Source: Methanobacteriota archaeon (GTDB lineage Archaea > Thermoplasmatota > Poseidoniia > Poseidoniales > Poseidoniaceae). From it: a stretch of DNA of 7,412 bases. Made by a program: the position numbers and the translations under genes. Under the pieces are notes generated by a model, which made no database searches, was not told where the DNA came from, and worked only from the letters and a program-made list of their open reading frames with translations. The DNA lies in contig JAPOHM010000065.1 in the NCBI GenBank assembly GCA_029979405.1, forward strand, positions 1 to 7,412. Reading direction: 5' to 3'. Shown one piece after another: positions 1 to 5,911 of the stretch (within the stretch, counting starts at the first letter, position 1; each line of letters opens with the position of its first letter).

Positions 1-290
1 CATTTGATTTTTTTGATAAAAAAAGCTATGTTGGGCCAACACGAGAGAGTGAAGCCGGAGGGAATGTGAATGCTTGGTCAGCAAATTTAAAAACTCCAGA
101 AAATATTATCAACGTCAGATACAATCCTGATGATATAATATTATTCGAAAAACCAATTTCCCTTCGATCGATAAACTGGAAAGCAACAGGGGGAATCATT
201 GTAGTAAAACATGAAGGATATTCTCTGCATATTAAAGAAAAGGCACTTACAAATGCTAGTAGAGCAAACTGGAACAAACTATTCGTTTAG
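1..290 (+). CDS. C-terminal part of an unrecognised protein (5' end outside window)
   Basis: The reading frame starting at base 3 is open from the left edge to the TAG at 288-290, giving 95 visible residues, so the gene begins upstream of the window. A GTG at 66 could serve as an internal start but has no clear Shine-Dalgarno site, and the frame stays open before it, so I treat this as a truncated gene. The visible part starts with an Asp/Phe/Lys-rich stretch, then has alternating hydrophobic and polar residues typical of beta strands (for example GGIIVVKHEGYSLHI), and ends NWNKLFV. No membrane segment, signal or catalytic motif is visible. It is tail-to-tail with the Lrp-type regulator, nine bases apart. 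I do not recognise the family. That it is coding is likely but not certain. Confidence 0.55.
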   Translation, partial: FDFFDKKSYVGPTRESEAGGNVNAWSANLKTPENIINVRYNPDDIILFEKPISLRSINWKATGGIIVVKHEGYSLHIKEKALTNASRANWNKLFV

Positions 291-299
291 TGACGAATT

Positions 300-728
300 T
301 CAATATTGTTCGAGAACAAGTTCTGTTGTTGTACTGGCAATTTCACTTGGAGCAGCCATCCACATTCTGTCTAGAAGTTGTCTGAGCGCCATCGTATCAT
401 CAACGTGAACCAAAGCGATCAGATCTGTCTCTCCAGATACTTCGTACAATATCTCAACGCCTTCCCAGCCCGTAACTTCGCCAGCAAAGGTTCCGATTTC
501 AGCACCAGGTGAAACTTTGATTCTAACTAGAGCGGTTAATCCAACACCGCCTTCTCTGATAGTGTAGCCTCGGATTGTGCCCATCTCTTCCATTCTTCTT
601 ACGTGTGTGCGAACAGTTCTCTCGCTAGCCCCAACTATTTTTGCTAGTTCAACGTATGAGATTCTACCATTTTTTCTTAATTCTGCGAGTATAGAACGGT
701 CAATTTCTCCGATTCGGCCCATGGCCAT
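300..728 (-). CDS. Lrp/AsnC-family transcriptional regulator
   Basis: A 142-residue DNA-binding regulator of the feast/famine (Lrp/AsnC) family, close to the usual length of about 150. Residues 9-55 form the winged helix-turn-helix: D10 and the I13-L14 region open it, then GRISYVELAK, VGASERTVRTHV and RRMEEMG followed by GYTI, all family landmarks. Residues 64-142 match the RAM ligand-binding and oligomerisation domain, with the GxxD-type turn at VSGETDLIALVHV (98-110). Family members form dimers to octamers and often sense amino acids; the effector here cannot be read from sequence. Start: ATG at 728; a second in-frame ATG lies two codons later (722). Neither has a Shine-Dalgarno site, and a TATA-like box about 30 bases upstream suggests a leaderless transcript. 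It is divergent from the 925 gene, and the shared region contains a palindrome that could be its operator (inference). Confidence 0.92.
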   Translation of the reverse strand: MAMGRIGEIDRSILAELRKNGRISYVELAKIVGASERTVRTHVRRMEEMGTIRGYTIREGGVGLTALVRIKVSPGAEIGTFAGEVTGWEGVEILYEVSGETDLIALVHVDDTMALRQLLDRMWMAAPSEIASTTTELVLEQY

Positions 729-753
729 CGCTACCCGTATGTGTATATGAATG

Positions 754-763
754 TGTTTAAAAT
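754..763 (-). promoter_or_regulatory. TATA-like promoter box of the Lrp-type gene
   Basis: On the minus strand the sequence reads CATTTTAAAC, centred about 31 bases before the ATG at 728. No Shine-Dalgarno-like purine run precedes that ATG, so transcription probably starts at or just before it. Assigned by position and AT-rich composition only. Confidence 0.4.
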
Positions 764-790
764 GTAAAAATATTACATAAAAACTGCCGA

Positions 791-839
791 ATTTGCATTT
801 TTTCGGGGAATCTATTGGCGGGAAAAAAATATTGCAAAT
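791..839. repeat. Interrupted palindrome in divergent promoter region, possible operator
   Basis: ATTTGCA (791-797) followed by a T run and C (to 804) is mirrored by G plus an A run (822-829) leading to TGCAAAT (833-839). The seven-base outer arms are exactly complementary, and the T6C/GA7 inner arms pair with a small bulge. It lies between the divergent Lrp-type gene and the 925 gene. Lrp-family proteins commonly bind AT-rich imperfect palindromes and repress their own gene, so an autoregulatory operator is reasonable, but nothing here proves binding. Confidence 0.4.
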
Positions 840-894
840 CGTTTTTTAACCTTAATAATTGTATTTATTTTTATGAGTAAAAAAATCATCTATC

Positions 895-900
895 TTAAAA
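895..900 (+). promoter_or_regulatory. TATA-like promoter box for the 925 gene
   Basis: TTAAAA begins 30 bases before the ATG at 925, and that ATG has no Shine-Dalgarno site. Spacing and sequence resemble the box at 5053-5059 before the membrane protein gene, supporting a leaderless start. A second AT-rich candidate lies at 851-873. Confidence 0.4.
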
Positions 901-924
901 GTAAGCAAGGTCTCACTCTAACTG

Positions 925-1365
925 ATGGAGTCTATTGAGACTGTTAGCCAAGAGAACGTTCAGAAGTTCTTGGATGATATTTCGAATCTCAAACTCGATG
1001 CTAAATTCAACAACTGGTATCAGTATGATGTAGCTACGATGCTTGACGGCTGTAAGATTGAAAATCATGAATTAGACGAAAGTTCGGGAGATTCACTCAT
1101 TTTCTTAAAATCCTCTTTGTTATTCTGCTCCCCTGAATTAGGTGTAATGAGGCACTACCCGAAAAACCTAGTTCACTGCTTTGTAGAAGATAAGAGAGGA
1201 TCGTTTGATTCTATCAATGAAAAATTATTGTTTAGAGGAGAGTTATTCTCAGTTACTCCAGATACAGAACAGCTCTGCTGGGTTAGGGATTGCCAAAACG
1301 ATTACGAGATTCCCGAAACTCAAACAATCATCGCTTCTTGGATGAAGTGGCTAAATGAGCACTAA
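925..1365 (+). CDS. Unrecognised 146-residue cytoplasmic protein
   Basis: A complete frame from ATG 925 to TAA 1363-1365. I do not recognise the family. The protein is acidic and soluble-looking, without signal peptide or membrane segment. It opens with a helix-like, charged N-terminus (ESIETVSQENVQKFLDDISN), has a central part rich in aromatics (NNWYQYDVATML), four cysteines at about residues 43, 68, 85 and 117 that are not in a metal-binding CxxC arrangement, and ends in a Trp-rich helix (IIASWMKWLNEH). There is no Shine-Dalgarno site; a TATA-like box about 27-30 bases upstream favours a leaderless transcript. Enolase follows 54 bases downstream on the same strand, separated by a hairpin-capable palindrome, so co-transcription is possible. 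Real gene status rests on length, composition and promoter placement. Confidence 0.72.
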   Translation: MESIETVSQENVQKFLDDISNLKLDAKFNNWYQYDVATMLDGCKIENHELDESSGDSLIFLKSSLLFCSPELGVMRHYPKNLVHCFVEDKRGSFDSINEKLLFRGELFSVTPDTEQLCWVRDCQNDYEIPETQTIIASWMKWLNEH

Positions 1366-1390
1366 TCTATCCGTTTGATTCAAGGATAGA
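1366..1390. repeat. Near-perfect inverted repeat directly after the 925 gene, upstream of enolase
   Basis: TCTATCC (1366-1372) and GGATAGA (1384-1390) are perfect complements, and the intervening bases continue the symmetry as TTGA-T-TCAA with a two-base bulge (GT), giving 11 paired positions around one central T. It starts at the base after the upstream stop codon and ends 29 bases before the enolase ATG. No T-run follows, so a simple archaeal poly-T terminator is unlikely; an mRNA hairpin or protein operator controlling enolase are alternatives. Confidence 0.55.
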
Positions 1391-1408
1391 GCACTCTTGG
1401 CCTAATTT

Positions 1409-1412
1409 GAGG
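1409..1412 (+). promoter_or_regulatory. Ribosome binding site of enolase
   Basis: GAGG sits seven bases before the ATG at 1420, as expected for a Shine-Dalgarno site and unlike the upstream gene, which lacks one. It supports the chosen start and translation from a leadered, probably polycistronic, mRNA. Confidence 0.6.
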
Positions 1413-1419
1413 CAAATCA

Positions 1420-2670
1420 ATGTCTGACATCATTTCTGGTTTAGATGCACGGATGGTTCTCGATAGTCGTGGCAACCCAACAGTTGAAGTCGATTGTTAC
1501 GTTGAGGGAGTCCTTTTAGGTAGAGCGATGGTTCCCAGTGGTGCTTCTACAGGAGCATATGAAGCAATAGAATTACGAGATGGAGATAATTCAAGATGGC
1601 TTGGAAAGGGCGTTGAAAATGCTGTAAATAATGTTGTAGAAACCATTCAGGAAGCTATAGTCGGAATGCCGGTTGACGACCAAAAATCAATCGATAATAT
1701 CATGGTCGAGTTAGATGGAACTGCAAACAAAGCAAATCTCGGCGCTAATGCAATGCTCGGCGTTTCTATGGCTTGCCTTCATGCTGGCGCGGCGGTTCAT
1801 GAACTACCACTATGGAGGTACGTAGGAGGAGTCGCAGGGGGACTAATGCCCGTGCCAATGTTGAATATTCTAAATGGGGGAGCGCACGCTGCGTCAAATG
1901 TTGACATCCAAGAATTCATGGTTATGCCACACGGGTTTGACACATTTCCAGAGGCACTTCGCGCCGGAGTAGAATGTTATCATTCACTAAAGCGGGAACT
2001 GAAATCTGACGGTTTGTTAGGTGGCGTTGGTGATGAGGGTGGTTTTGCACCAAACCTTCCTTCCAATGAAATTGGTCTTGAATACATGGTAAGAGCAATC
2101 GAAGGCGCAGGATACAGTACTGAGGAAATCGGAATTGCCCTCGACGTTGCGTCCACTGAATTTTTCAAAGACGGGAAATACCACATGGATGGAAATGAAT
2201 TATCTGGTGAAGATTTGACAAACATATATGCGTCCTGGGTTGACGAATACCCACTACTTTCCATAGAGGATGGATTCGGAGAAGACGACTGGCTAAGTTG
2301 GTCCGGATGCATGCGCGAAATTGGTGACAAGGTACAGCTCGTAGGCGATGATTTGTTTGTAACACAGTCTGAGAGACTATCTATGGGAATCGAAGCCAAC
2401 TCGGCAAATGCAATTTTGGTCAAGGTAAACCAGGTGGGAACGATTACTGAGACCCTTGAAACAATGGATTTAGCTTCTGCACACGGATACAACTCTGTGG
2501 TCAGTCACAGGTCTGGAGAAACAGAAGATACGACTATCGCAGACTTAGCGGTTGGAACTAGAGCAGGACAGATCAAAACCGGAGCACCAGCGCGCTCAGA
2601 TAGAGTCGCTAAATACAATCAATTACTGAGAATAAGCGAAGAGGTAACCGAATTTAGGTCACCATTTTGA
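1420..2670 (+). CDS. eno: Enolase (phosphopyruvate hydratase)
   Basis: Catalyses the reversible conversion of 2-phosphoglycerate to phosphoenolpyruvate plus water in glycolysis and gluconeogenesis; cytoplasmic, Mg-dependent, normally dimeric or octameric. The 416 residues match archaeal enolases (about 410-430). Visible landmarks: [10 protein letters not shown] (15-24), the mobile loop SGASTG (40-45), QEF (164-166, substrate-contact Glu), GDEGGFAP (204-211, general acid/base Glu206), metal ligands Asp242 (ALDVAS), Glu283 ([11 protein letters not shown]) and the VGDD pair at 310-311, catalytic Lys335 (LVKVNQ), the SHRSGETED signature (362-370), and Lys386 in [11 protein letters not shown]. All expected catalytic positions are present, so it should be active. 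Start at ATG 1420 is supported by GAGG seven bases upstream and by N-terminal alignment to the family. The next gene begins nine bases after the stop, with its ribosome site overlapping this stop codon, so the two are co-transcribed. Confidence 0.97.
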   Translation: MSDIISGLDARMVLDSRGNPTVEVDCYVEGVLLGRAMVPSGASTGAYEAIELRDGDNSRWLGKGVENAVNNVVETIQEAIVGMPVDDQKSIDNIMVELDGTANKANLGANAMLGVSMACLHAGAAVHELPLWRYVGGVAGGLMPVPMLNILNGGAHAASNVDIQEFMVMPHGFDTFPEALRAGVECYHSLKRELKSDGLLGGVGDEGGFAPNLPSNEIGLEYMVRAIEGAGYSTEEIGIALDVASTEFFKDGKYHMDGNELSGEDLTNIYASWVDEYPLLSIEDGFGEDDWLSWSGCMREIGDKVQLVGDDLFVTQSERLSMGIEANSANAILVKVNQVGTITETLETMDLASAHGYNSVVSHRSGETEDTTIADLAVGTRAGQIKTGAPARSDRVAKYNQLLRISEEVTEFRSPF

Positions 2671-2675
2671 GGTGA
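2669..2675 (+). promoter_or_regulatory. Strong ribosome binding site overlapping the enolase stop
   Basis: GAGGTGA overlaps the TGA stop of enolase and ends four bases before the ATG at 2680. It is a near-full complement of the archaeal 16S rRNA 3' end and implies translational coupling of the propeller gene to enolase. Confidence 0.8.
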
Positions 2676-2679
2676 AATA

Positions 2680-3696
2680 ATGAAGGTCAGGCGGGAAATT
2701 CTCCCGATTGTATTAGGATTGATATTCATTGTTGTAGCTCGAGAAATTTATCCCTATGCGGGGGTAATGGAAGCAAAATTCTGGGAAGGTTATGAGCAAG
2801 AAACCATCGCTACAGGCCTCGGTGGCCCAACGTGTTTGGTTTTTGAGGGTGATGACCTGCTTATCTGCGACCGAGATGGTGGCAGAATTTTGACACTTGA
2901 AGGGGAGGTCTTACTTTCTGGATTGAATGCACCTCACGGCCTTGCAATTCTTGATGACGGATATGTAATTTCAGAAAAGGGCAAATTGACCAAATATGAT
3001 TCTAATTTCCAAAACCCAGAGATATTAGTTTCAGGTATTCCGGTCGGAAATCATCAACAGAATGCAGTAAACGTTCTACCAAATGGGACATTGATCTGGC
3101 ACAGTGGTAGCACTTGCAATCACTGCAATGAAGACGATTCAAGAAATGCAGCTCTATTGTGGGTTAACGCTACAACAGGAGACCACGGCATACTTGCAAG
3201 CGGAGTTCGAAATTCGTTTGACGGAATTTGGCTTGATGAAGTGGGCTATTTGTTTAGTGACAATGGCCAAGACGCTGAGGGCGATGATTTCCCGAATGAG
3301 GAAGTAAATTTGCTCGTGGATGGCGCAGATTACGGTTGGTTGGTAGAGTCAGTCAGCGACCCAAATCCGGCAGGGACTGAAGCGCCAGTTGCTACTTGGA
3401 CCCCACACAGCTCGGTTAACGGGATGACGACAAGACCAGCAAATATGCCCGGCGATGATTACACCGTATATGCTACGGTATACGGTTCATGGGCTACGGT
3501 TTTGCCAAAAGGACATCAAATTTTGAAAATAGATTTCTCTCTTACCGATGATGGCTGGAAAGGAGAAGTCGAAGTCTTTGGAAAAGACGTGGGAACACCA
3601 TTGCCGATAACGGGTGGGCCAGATGGAAATTTGTATTATGCAACCTTCGACCACGGTGGTGCAGTACACGTTGTCAAGCCTGTAGCCAGTTCTTGA
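2680..3696 (+). CDS. Membrane-anchored sorbosone/glucose dehydrogenase-type beta-propeller protein
   Basis: A 338-residue protein resembling soluble PQQ-dependent aldose/sorbosone dehydrogenases, six-bladed beta-propellers that oxidise sugars outside the cytoplasm. A basic KVRR followed by a hydrophobic helix (about 6-20) with no clear cleavage site suggests an N-terminal membrane anchor with the propeller outside. Family landmarks: APHGLA (85-90), GNHQQNAVNVLPNGTL (123-138, with the region of the catalytic His), GSTCNHC (143-149), SGVRNSFDGIW (174-184), and DNGQDAEGDDFPNEEVNLL (194-212) leading to DYGW. The CxxC at 146/149 is known from a subgroup of this family. Whether PQQ is bound and which sugar is used cannot be told; PQQ synthesis genes are not in this window. 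It is coupled to enolase by a nine-base gap. Its 3' end overlaps the opposite-strand aminotransferase gene by 23 bases. Confidence 0.82.
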   Translation: MKVRREILPIVLGLIFIVVAREIYPYAGVMEAKFWEGYEQETIATGLGGPTCLVFEGDDLLICDRDGGRILTLEGEVLLSGLNAPHGLAILDDGYVISEKGKLTKYDSNFQNPEILVSGIPVGNHQQNAVNVLPNGTLIWHSGSTCNHCNEDDSRNAALLWVNATTGDHGILASGVRNSFDGIWLDEVGYLFSDNGQDAEGDDFPNEEVNLLVDGADYGWLVESVSDPNPAGTEAPVATWTPHSSVNGMTTRPANMPGDDYTVYATVYGSWATVLPKGHQILKIDFSLTDDGWKGEVEVFGKDVGTPLPITGGPDGNLYYATFDHGGAVHVVKPVASS

Positions 3697-4807
3697 GGCG
3701 TTTGCATCCTTCTCTAATATCTTCAAGACCACAACCATAACTCAGCCTGATTAGGCCTTCACCACCCGGCATTAATGACCCGGGTATAACCTGAACTTTC
3801 GCCTCCTCTAAGGCTCTAGTTGCAAACTCAATATCGTCCATTCCGGTACCTGTAATGTCGATTAAGATGTAGAACGCACCCTCTGGTTTTGGTGCGGAAA
3901 CTCCAGGTAACTCTTCAAGTAAAGAGTGGAATACTTCTCTTCTCTCAGCAAACGCATCGTAGAACATTTTTGGCTCATCGGTCAATTCTAATGCCACCTT
4001 TCCAGATTCCATTAGGAATGTTGGAACGTGACTTGCTGAACTTGCTTGACAAGTTTTCACACCTTCCATTACTTCTGCTGGGCCAGTTATCCAACCAAGT
4101 CTCCATCCCGTCATCGCCCAAATCTTTGACCAACCTCCAATGGTAAGGGTTCTTTCTTCACCACCGGCAAAGGTTGCAGGAGAGACATAAGGATGCTCAC
4201 AATAAACAAGGTCTGAATAAATCATATCGTCAAAAATCCACAGGTCGTTTTCATTTGCAATCTGTACCAATGCCTCGATCTCGTCTGGGTGGTAAACCGC
4301 TCCTGTTGGATTATTTGGAGAGTTTATGATAATCGCCTTAGTCTTTGAATTAACTGCATTTTTTGTCGCATCAATATCTGGATGATAATTTTCTCTCTGA
4401 ACTGGAACATGAACAGGAACTGCACCGATTAACTTCAACATGCCATCATATGATGGCCATGCAGGTGAGAACAAAATCACCTCATCTCCGGGATTCAAGC
4501 ACGTCATCATTGCATACAGCAAAGCCTGCTTACAACCAGGAGATATAACTACGTCAAGCGGGTCAACATCCAATTGATATTTCTTCAAGTGAACTGCAAC
4601 CGCTTCGCAAACTTCCTCACTCCCCTGGCTGCGAGTATATCCGTGAAGACCATCGTCCAATGCTTGTTTTGCATTGTCTACAACTGGAGTTGGTGTTCTA
4701 AAATCAGGTTGCCCTACCGTGAATCGAATAACATCTTCAGGAGGGGGCGCTAGGAAAGCAGCAAAGCCTCGTCCAATACTTCCTATGTTATTGTTCAATG
4801 ATGGCAA
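3674..4807 (-). CDS. Class I/II PLP-dependent aminotransferase (aspartate aminotransferase-like)
   Basis: Transfers amino groups between an amino acid and a 2-oxo acid with pyridoxal phosphate; cytoplasmic, normally a dimer. The 377 residues match the AspC-like family (about 370-400). Landmarks: GQPDF (32-36), aromatic Trp117 in SPAWPSY stacking on the cofactor, NNPTG (165-169), FDDMIYSDL (192-200) with Asp194 for the pyridine nitrogen and Tyr197, the Schiff-base Lys228 in GWSKIWAMTGWRLGW, and Arg354 (IRLSY) for the substrate carboxylate. All key residues are present; the substrate (Asp, Ala, aromatic or other) is not decided by sequence alone. The start is TTG at 4807: an in-frame TAA lies 15 bases upstream with no ATG or GTG between, and AAGGAGG is seven bases before the TTG. 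A tRNA-Cys gene lies upstream in the same orientation. Confidence 0.93.
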   Translation of the reverse strand: MPSLNNNIGSIGRGFAAFLAPPPEDVIRFTVGQPDFRTPTPVVDNAKQALDDGLHGYTRSQGSEEVCEAVAVHLKKYQLDVDPLDVVISPGCKQALLYAMMTCLNPGDEVILFSPAWPSYDGMLKLIGAVPVHVPVQRENYHPDIDATKNAVNSKTKAIIINSPNNPTGAVYHPDEIEALVQIANENDLWIFDDMIYSDLVYCEHPYVSPATFAGGEERTLTIGGWSKIWAMTGWRLGWITGPAEVMEGVKTCQASSASHVPTFLMESGKVALELTDEPKMFYDAFAERREVFHSLLEELPGVSAPKPEGAFYILIDITGTGMDDIEFATRALEEAKVQVIPGSLMPGGEGLIRLSYGCGLEDIREGCKRLKNWLQA

Positions 4808-4812
4808 AACAT

Positions 4813-4821
4813 CCCCTCCTT
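4813..4821 (-). promoter_or_regulatory. Ribosome binding site deciding the TTG start of the aminotransferase
   Basis: On the minus strand AAGGAGGGG occupies 4821-4813, with its AAGGAGG core seven bases before the TTG at 4807. An ATG at 4812-4810 directly abuts it, too close for normal initiation and out of frame, opening only five codons before TGA. This makes TTG the credible start. Confidence 0.75.
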
Positions 4822-4881
4822 AATGAACCTCGTAATGCATATTTGTTATGAATGATGCTACTCTACTGATTCAAAACTGGA

Positions 4882-4887
4882 GTTATA
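4882..4887 (-). promoter_or_regulatory. Possible TATA box for the aminotransferase
   Basis: TATAAC on the minus strand would place transcription start near 4855-4860, giving a leader of roughly 50 bases that includes the ribosome site. It lies between the tRNA 3' end and the gene; read-through from the tRNA promoter is an alternative. Weak, based on sequence and spacing only. Confidence 0.25.
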
Positions 4888-4911
4888 GAGCCAAATCAAG
4901 GTTGAGAGAAA

Positions 4912-4985
4912 TGGAGCACGGACGGAGATTTGAACTCCGGTCTCAGGATCTGCAGTCCCGCTCATAGCCGCTCTGACATCCGTGC
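4912..4985 (-). tRNA. tRNA-Cys (anticodon GCA), CCA encoded
   Basis: Folded by hand on the minus strand: acceptor GCACGGA (4985-4979) pairs perfectly with TCCGTGC (4922-4916). The D arm has TCA/TGA around a loop with the usual GG. The anticodon arm CGGGA-CTGCAGA-TCCTG gives anticodon GCA with T33 and purine 37; one pair is G-T. The T arm CGGAG-TTCAAAT-CTCCG is canonical. Discriminator base T (position 73) is the identity base expected for tRNA-Cys, and CCA follows directly in the genome (4914-4912). There is no intron. The mature tRNA without CCA is 71 bases (4915-4985). Confidence 0.95.
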
Positions 4986-5005
4986 AACGTTTCCGCGACT
5001 GGCAT

Positions 5006-5015
5006 TTCATATTTC
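5006..5015 (-). promoter_or_regulatory. Putative TATA box of the tRNA-Cys gene
   Basis: On the minus strand the segment reads GAAATATGAA, centred about 25 bases before the tRNA 5' end at 4985. Position and composition fit an archaeal TBP site; no further support. Confidence 0.35.
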
Positions 5016-5052
5016 AACGCGCCTAATACTACAAATCAAGAATCACAACCGA

Positions 5053-5059
5053 TTAAAAT
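5053..5059 (+). promoter_or_regulatory. TATA box for the 5080 operon
   Basis: TTAAAAT begins 27 bases before the ATG at 5080. An AAGGA at 5074-5078 is only one base from the ATG, too close to act as a normal Shine-Dalgarno site, so a leaderless or very short-leader transcript is likely. Confidence 0.5.
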
Positions 5060-5079
5060 AGCAACCCTAATCGAAGGAC

Positions 5080-5907
5080 ATGGCAGAAGATGGTGAAAAG
5101 CCAGTCGCTCCCGCCCCGATAGAAATTGAAATTCCATCCAGTAGTTCATCTGCTGATGATCATGTTCCTGCCCAAGTTGATACTAATATCGTGGCGCCCC
5201 AATCTCCCACGCTTACCGGTAGCGTTCAGACAAATACACAAGTTGGTAGCTTTGCTGACAACTCGATGTATGATTTCGTAATTGGTCCAGATGGTCAAAT
5301 GGTCGCAGTAGCGAAATCAAAATTTACCTACAAACATTTCTTCTATGGGTTAATCCCTCTTTTTGTCGTGTTTTTTTCTATTATCGGGACTAATGTGACT
5401 TATGAAACCGATTCACAACCGCCTGAAATGATATCAGAATATTTTGTTGTAGAATTACAAAAAACAAACAATACAACGTACGAAGGCGTCGTGAATTTTA
5501 CTTTTAGTCCAGATGAAATATATTGTGTTATTTTATCAGAGGACAATTATACAAATGGGGATCATAGAGACATAATTGGATATTGTTCTTACGATTTGTT
5601 GACCAACGAAGAGGGATACTGGCGTGGAGTGATTGGCCTTTACAACGCATCGGTTTTTTATGATGATGGAATCGACCATGGGGAGAAAATTTACCTTGAT
5701 GGTGAATTTGAAAAGTATATTGGTGATTATGATGAATCGAATTTATCTTCAATCTTTGAAACGCTGTGTGGCTTAGCTTTAATTGTAAATTTGTTTCTAA
5801 TACCAATTGGTTTTGGTTCTGGAAAACCTGGCATTGGATATGGCGCTCTTCTATCATTGCTGTTGACCCCATTCGCATCCTTATTTGCAGTGATTTTGAT
5901 TTGGTGA
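5080..5907 (+). CDS. Three-helix membrane protein with glycosylatable outer domain, function unknown
   Basis: A 275-residue protein of unknown function. Residues 1-60 are low complexity (Pro, Ser, Gln, Thr and acidic residues), probably disordered and cytoplasmic. A short motif DFVIGPDGQMVAVAKSK (65-81) precedes the first membrane helix (about 87-103). Residues 104-224 look like a beta-rich outer domain with seven N-X-S/T sequons (N105, N130, N131, N139, N156, N189, N221) and two cysteines (149, 169) that could form a disulfide. Two more helices follow (about 226-245 and 251-274), and the chain ends at the last helix with Trp. The sequon clustering supports the outside orientation, since archaea N-glycosylate surface proteins. 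The start ATG 5080 is supported by the promoter spacing. It is co-transcribed with the acetyltransferase, four bases downstream. No enzyme motif is visible. Confidence 0.8.
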   Translation: MAEDGEKPVAPAPIEIEIPSSSSSADDHVPAQVDTNIVAPQSPTLTGSVQTNTQVGSFADNSMYDFVIGPDGQMVAVAKSKFTYKHFFYGLIPLFVVFFSIIGTNVTYETDSQPPEMISEYFVVELQKTNNTTYEGVVNFTFSPDEIYCVILSEDNYTNGDHRDIIGYCSYDLLTNEEGYWRGVIGLYNASVFYDDGIDHGEKIYLDGEFEKYIGDYDESNLSSIFETLCGLALIVNLFLIPIGFGSGKPGIGYGALLSLLLTPFASLFAVILIW

Positions 5908-5908
5908 T
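5903..5908 (+). promoter_or_regulatory. Ribosome binding site overlapping the upstream stop
   Basis: GGTGAT contains the TGA stop of the membrane protein (5905-5907) and lies three bases before the GTG at 5912, supporting that non-ATG start and translational coupling. Confidence 0.6.
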
Positions 5909-5911
5909 TTA

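Noticed and set aside
873..938. Small ORF of 21 codons starting at ATG 873
   Set aside because: Lies in the promoter region and overlaps the 925 start in another frame; no ribosome site and no features.
948..973. Imperfect inverted repeat CCAAGA...TCTTGG with an inner GAACGTTC
   Set aside because: Falls within the start of a coding region, spacing between arms differs from the paired palindromes at 6482 and 6721, and the arms do not align without gaps.
1980..2492. Minus-strand ORF of 170 codons inside enolase
   Set aside because: Antisense to an intact enolase with all catalytic motifs; composition has no protein-family features.
4986..5079. tRNA-flanking integration or attachment site
   Set aside because: No duplicated tRNA 3' end, integrase or mobile gene is visible in the window.
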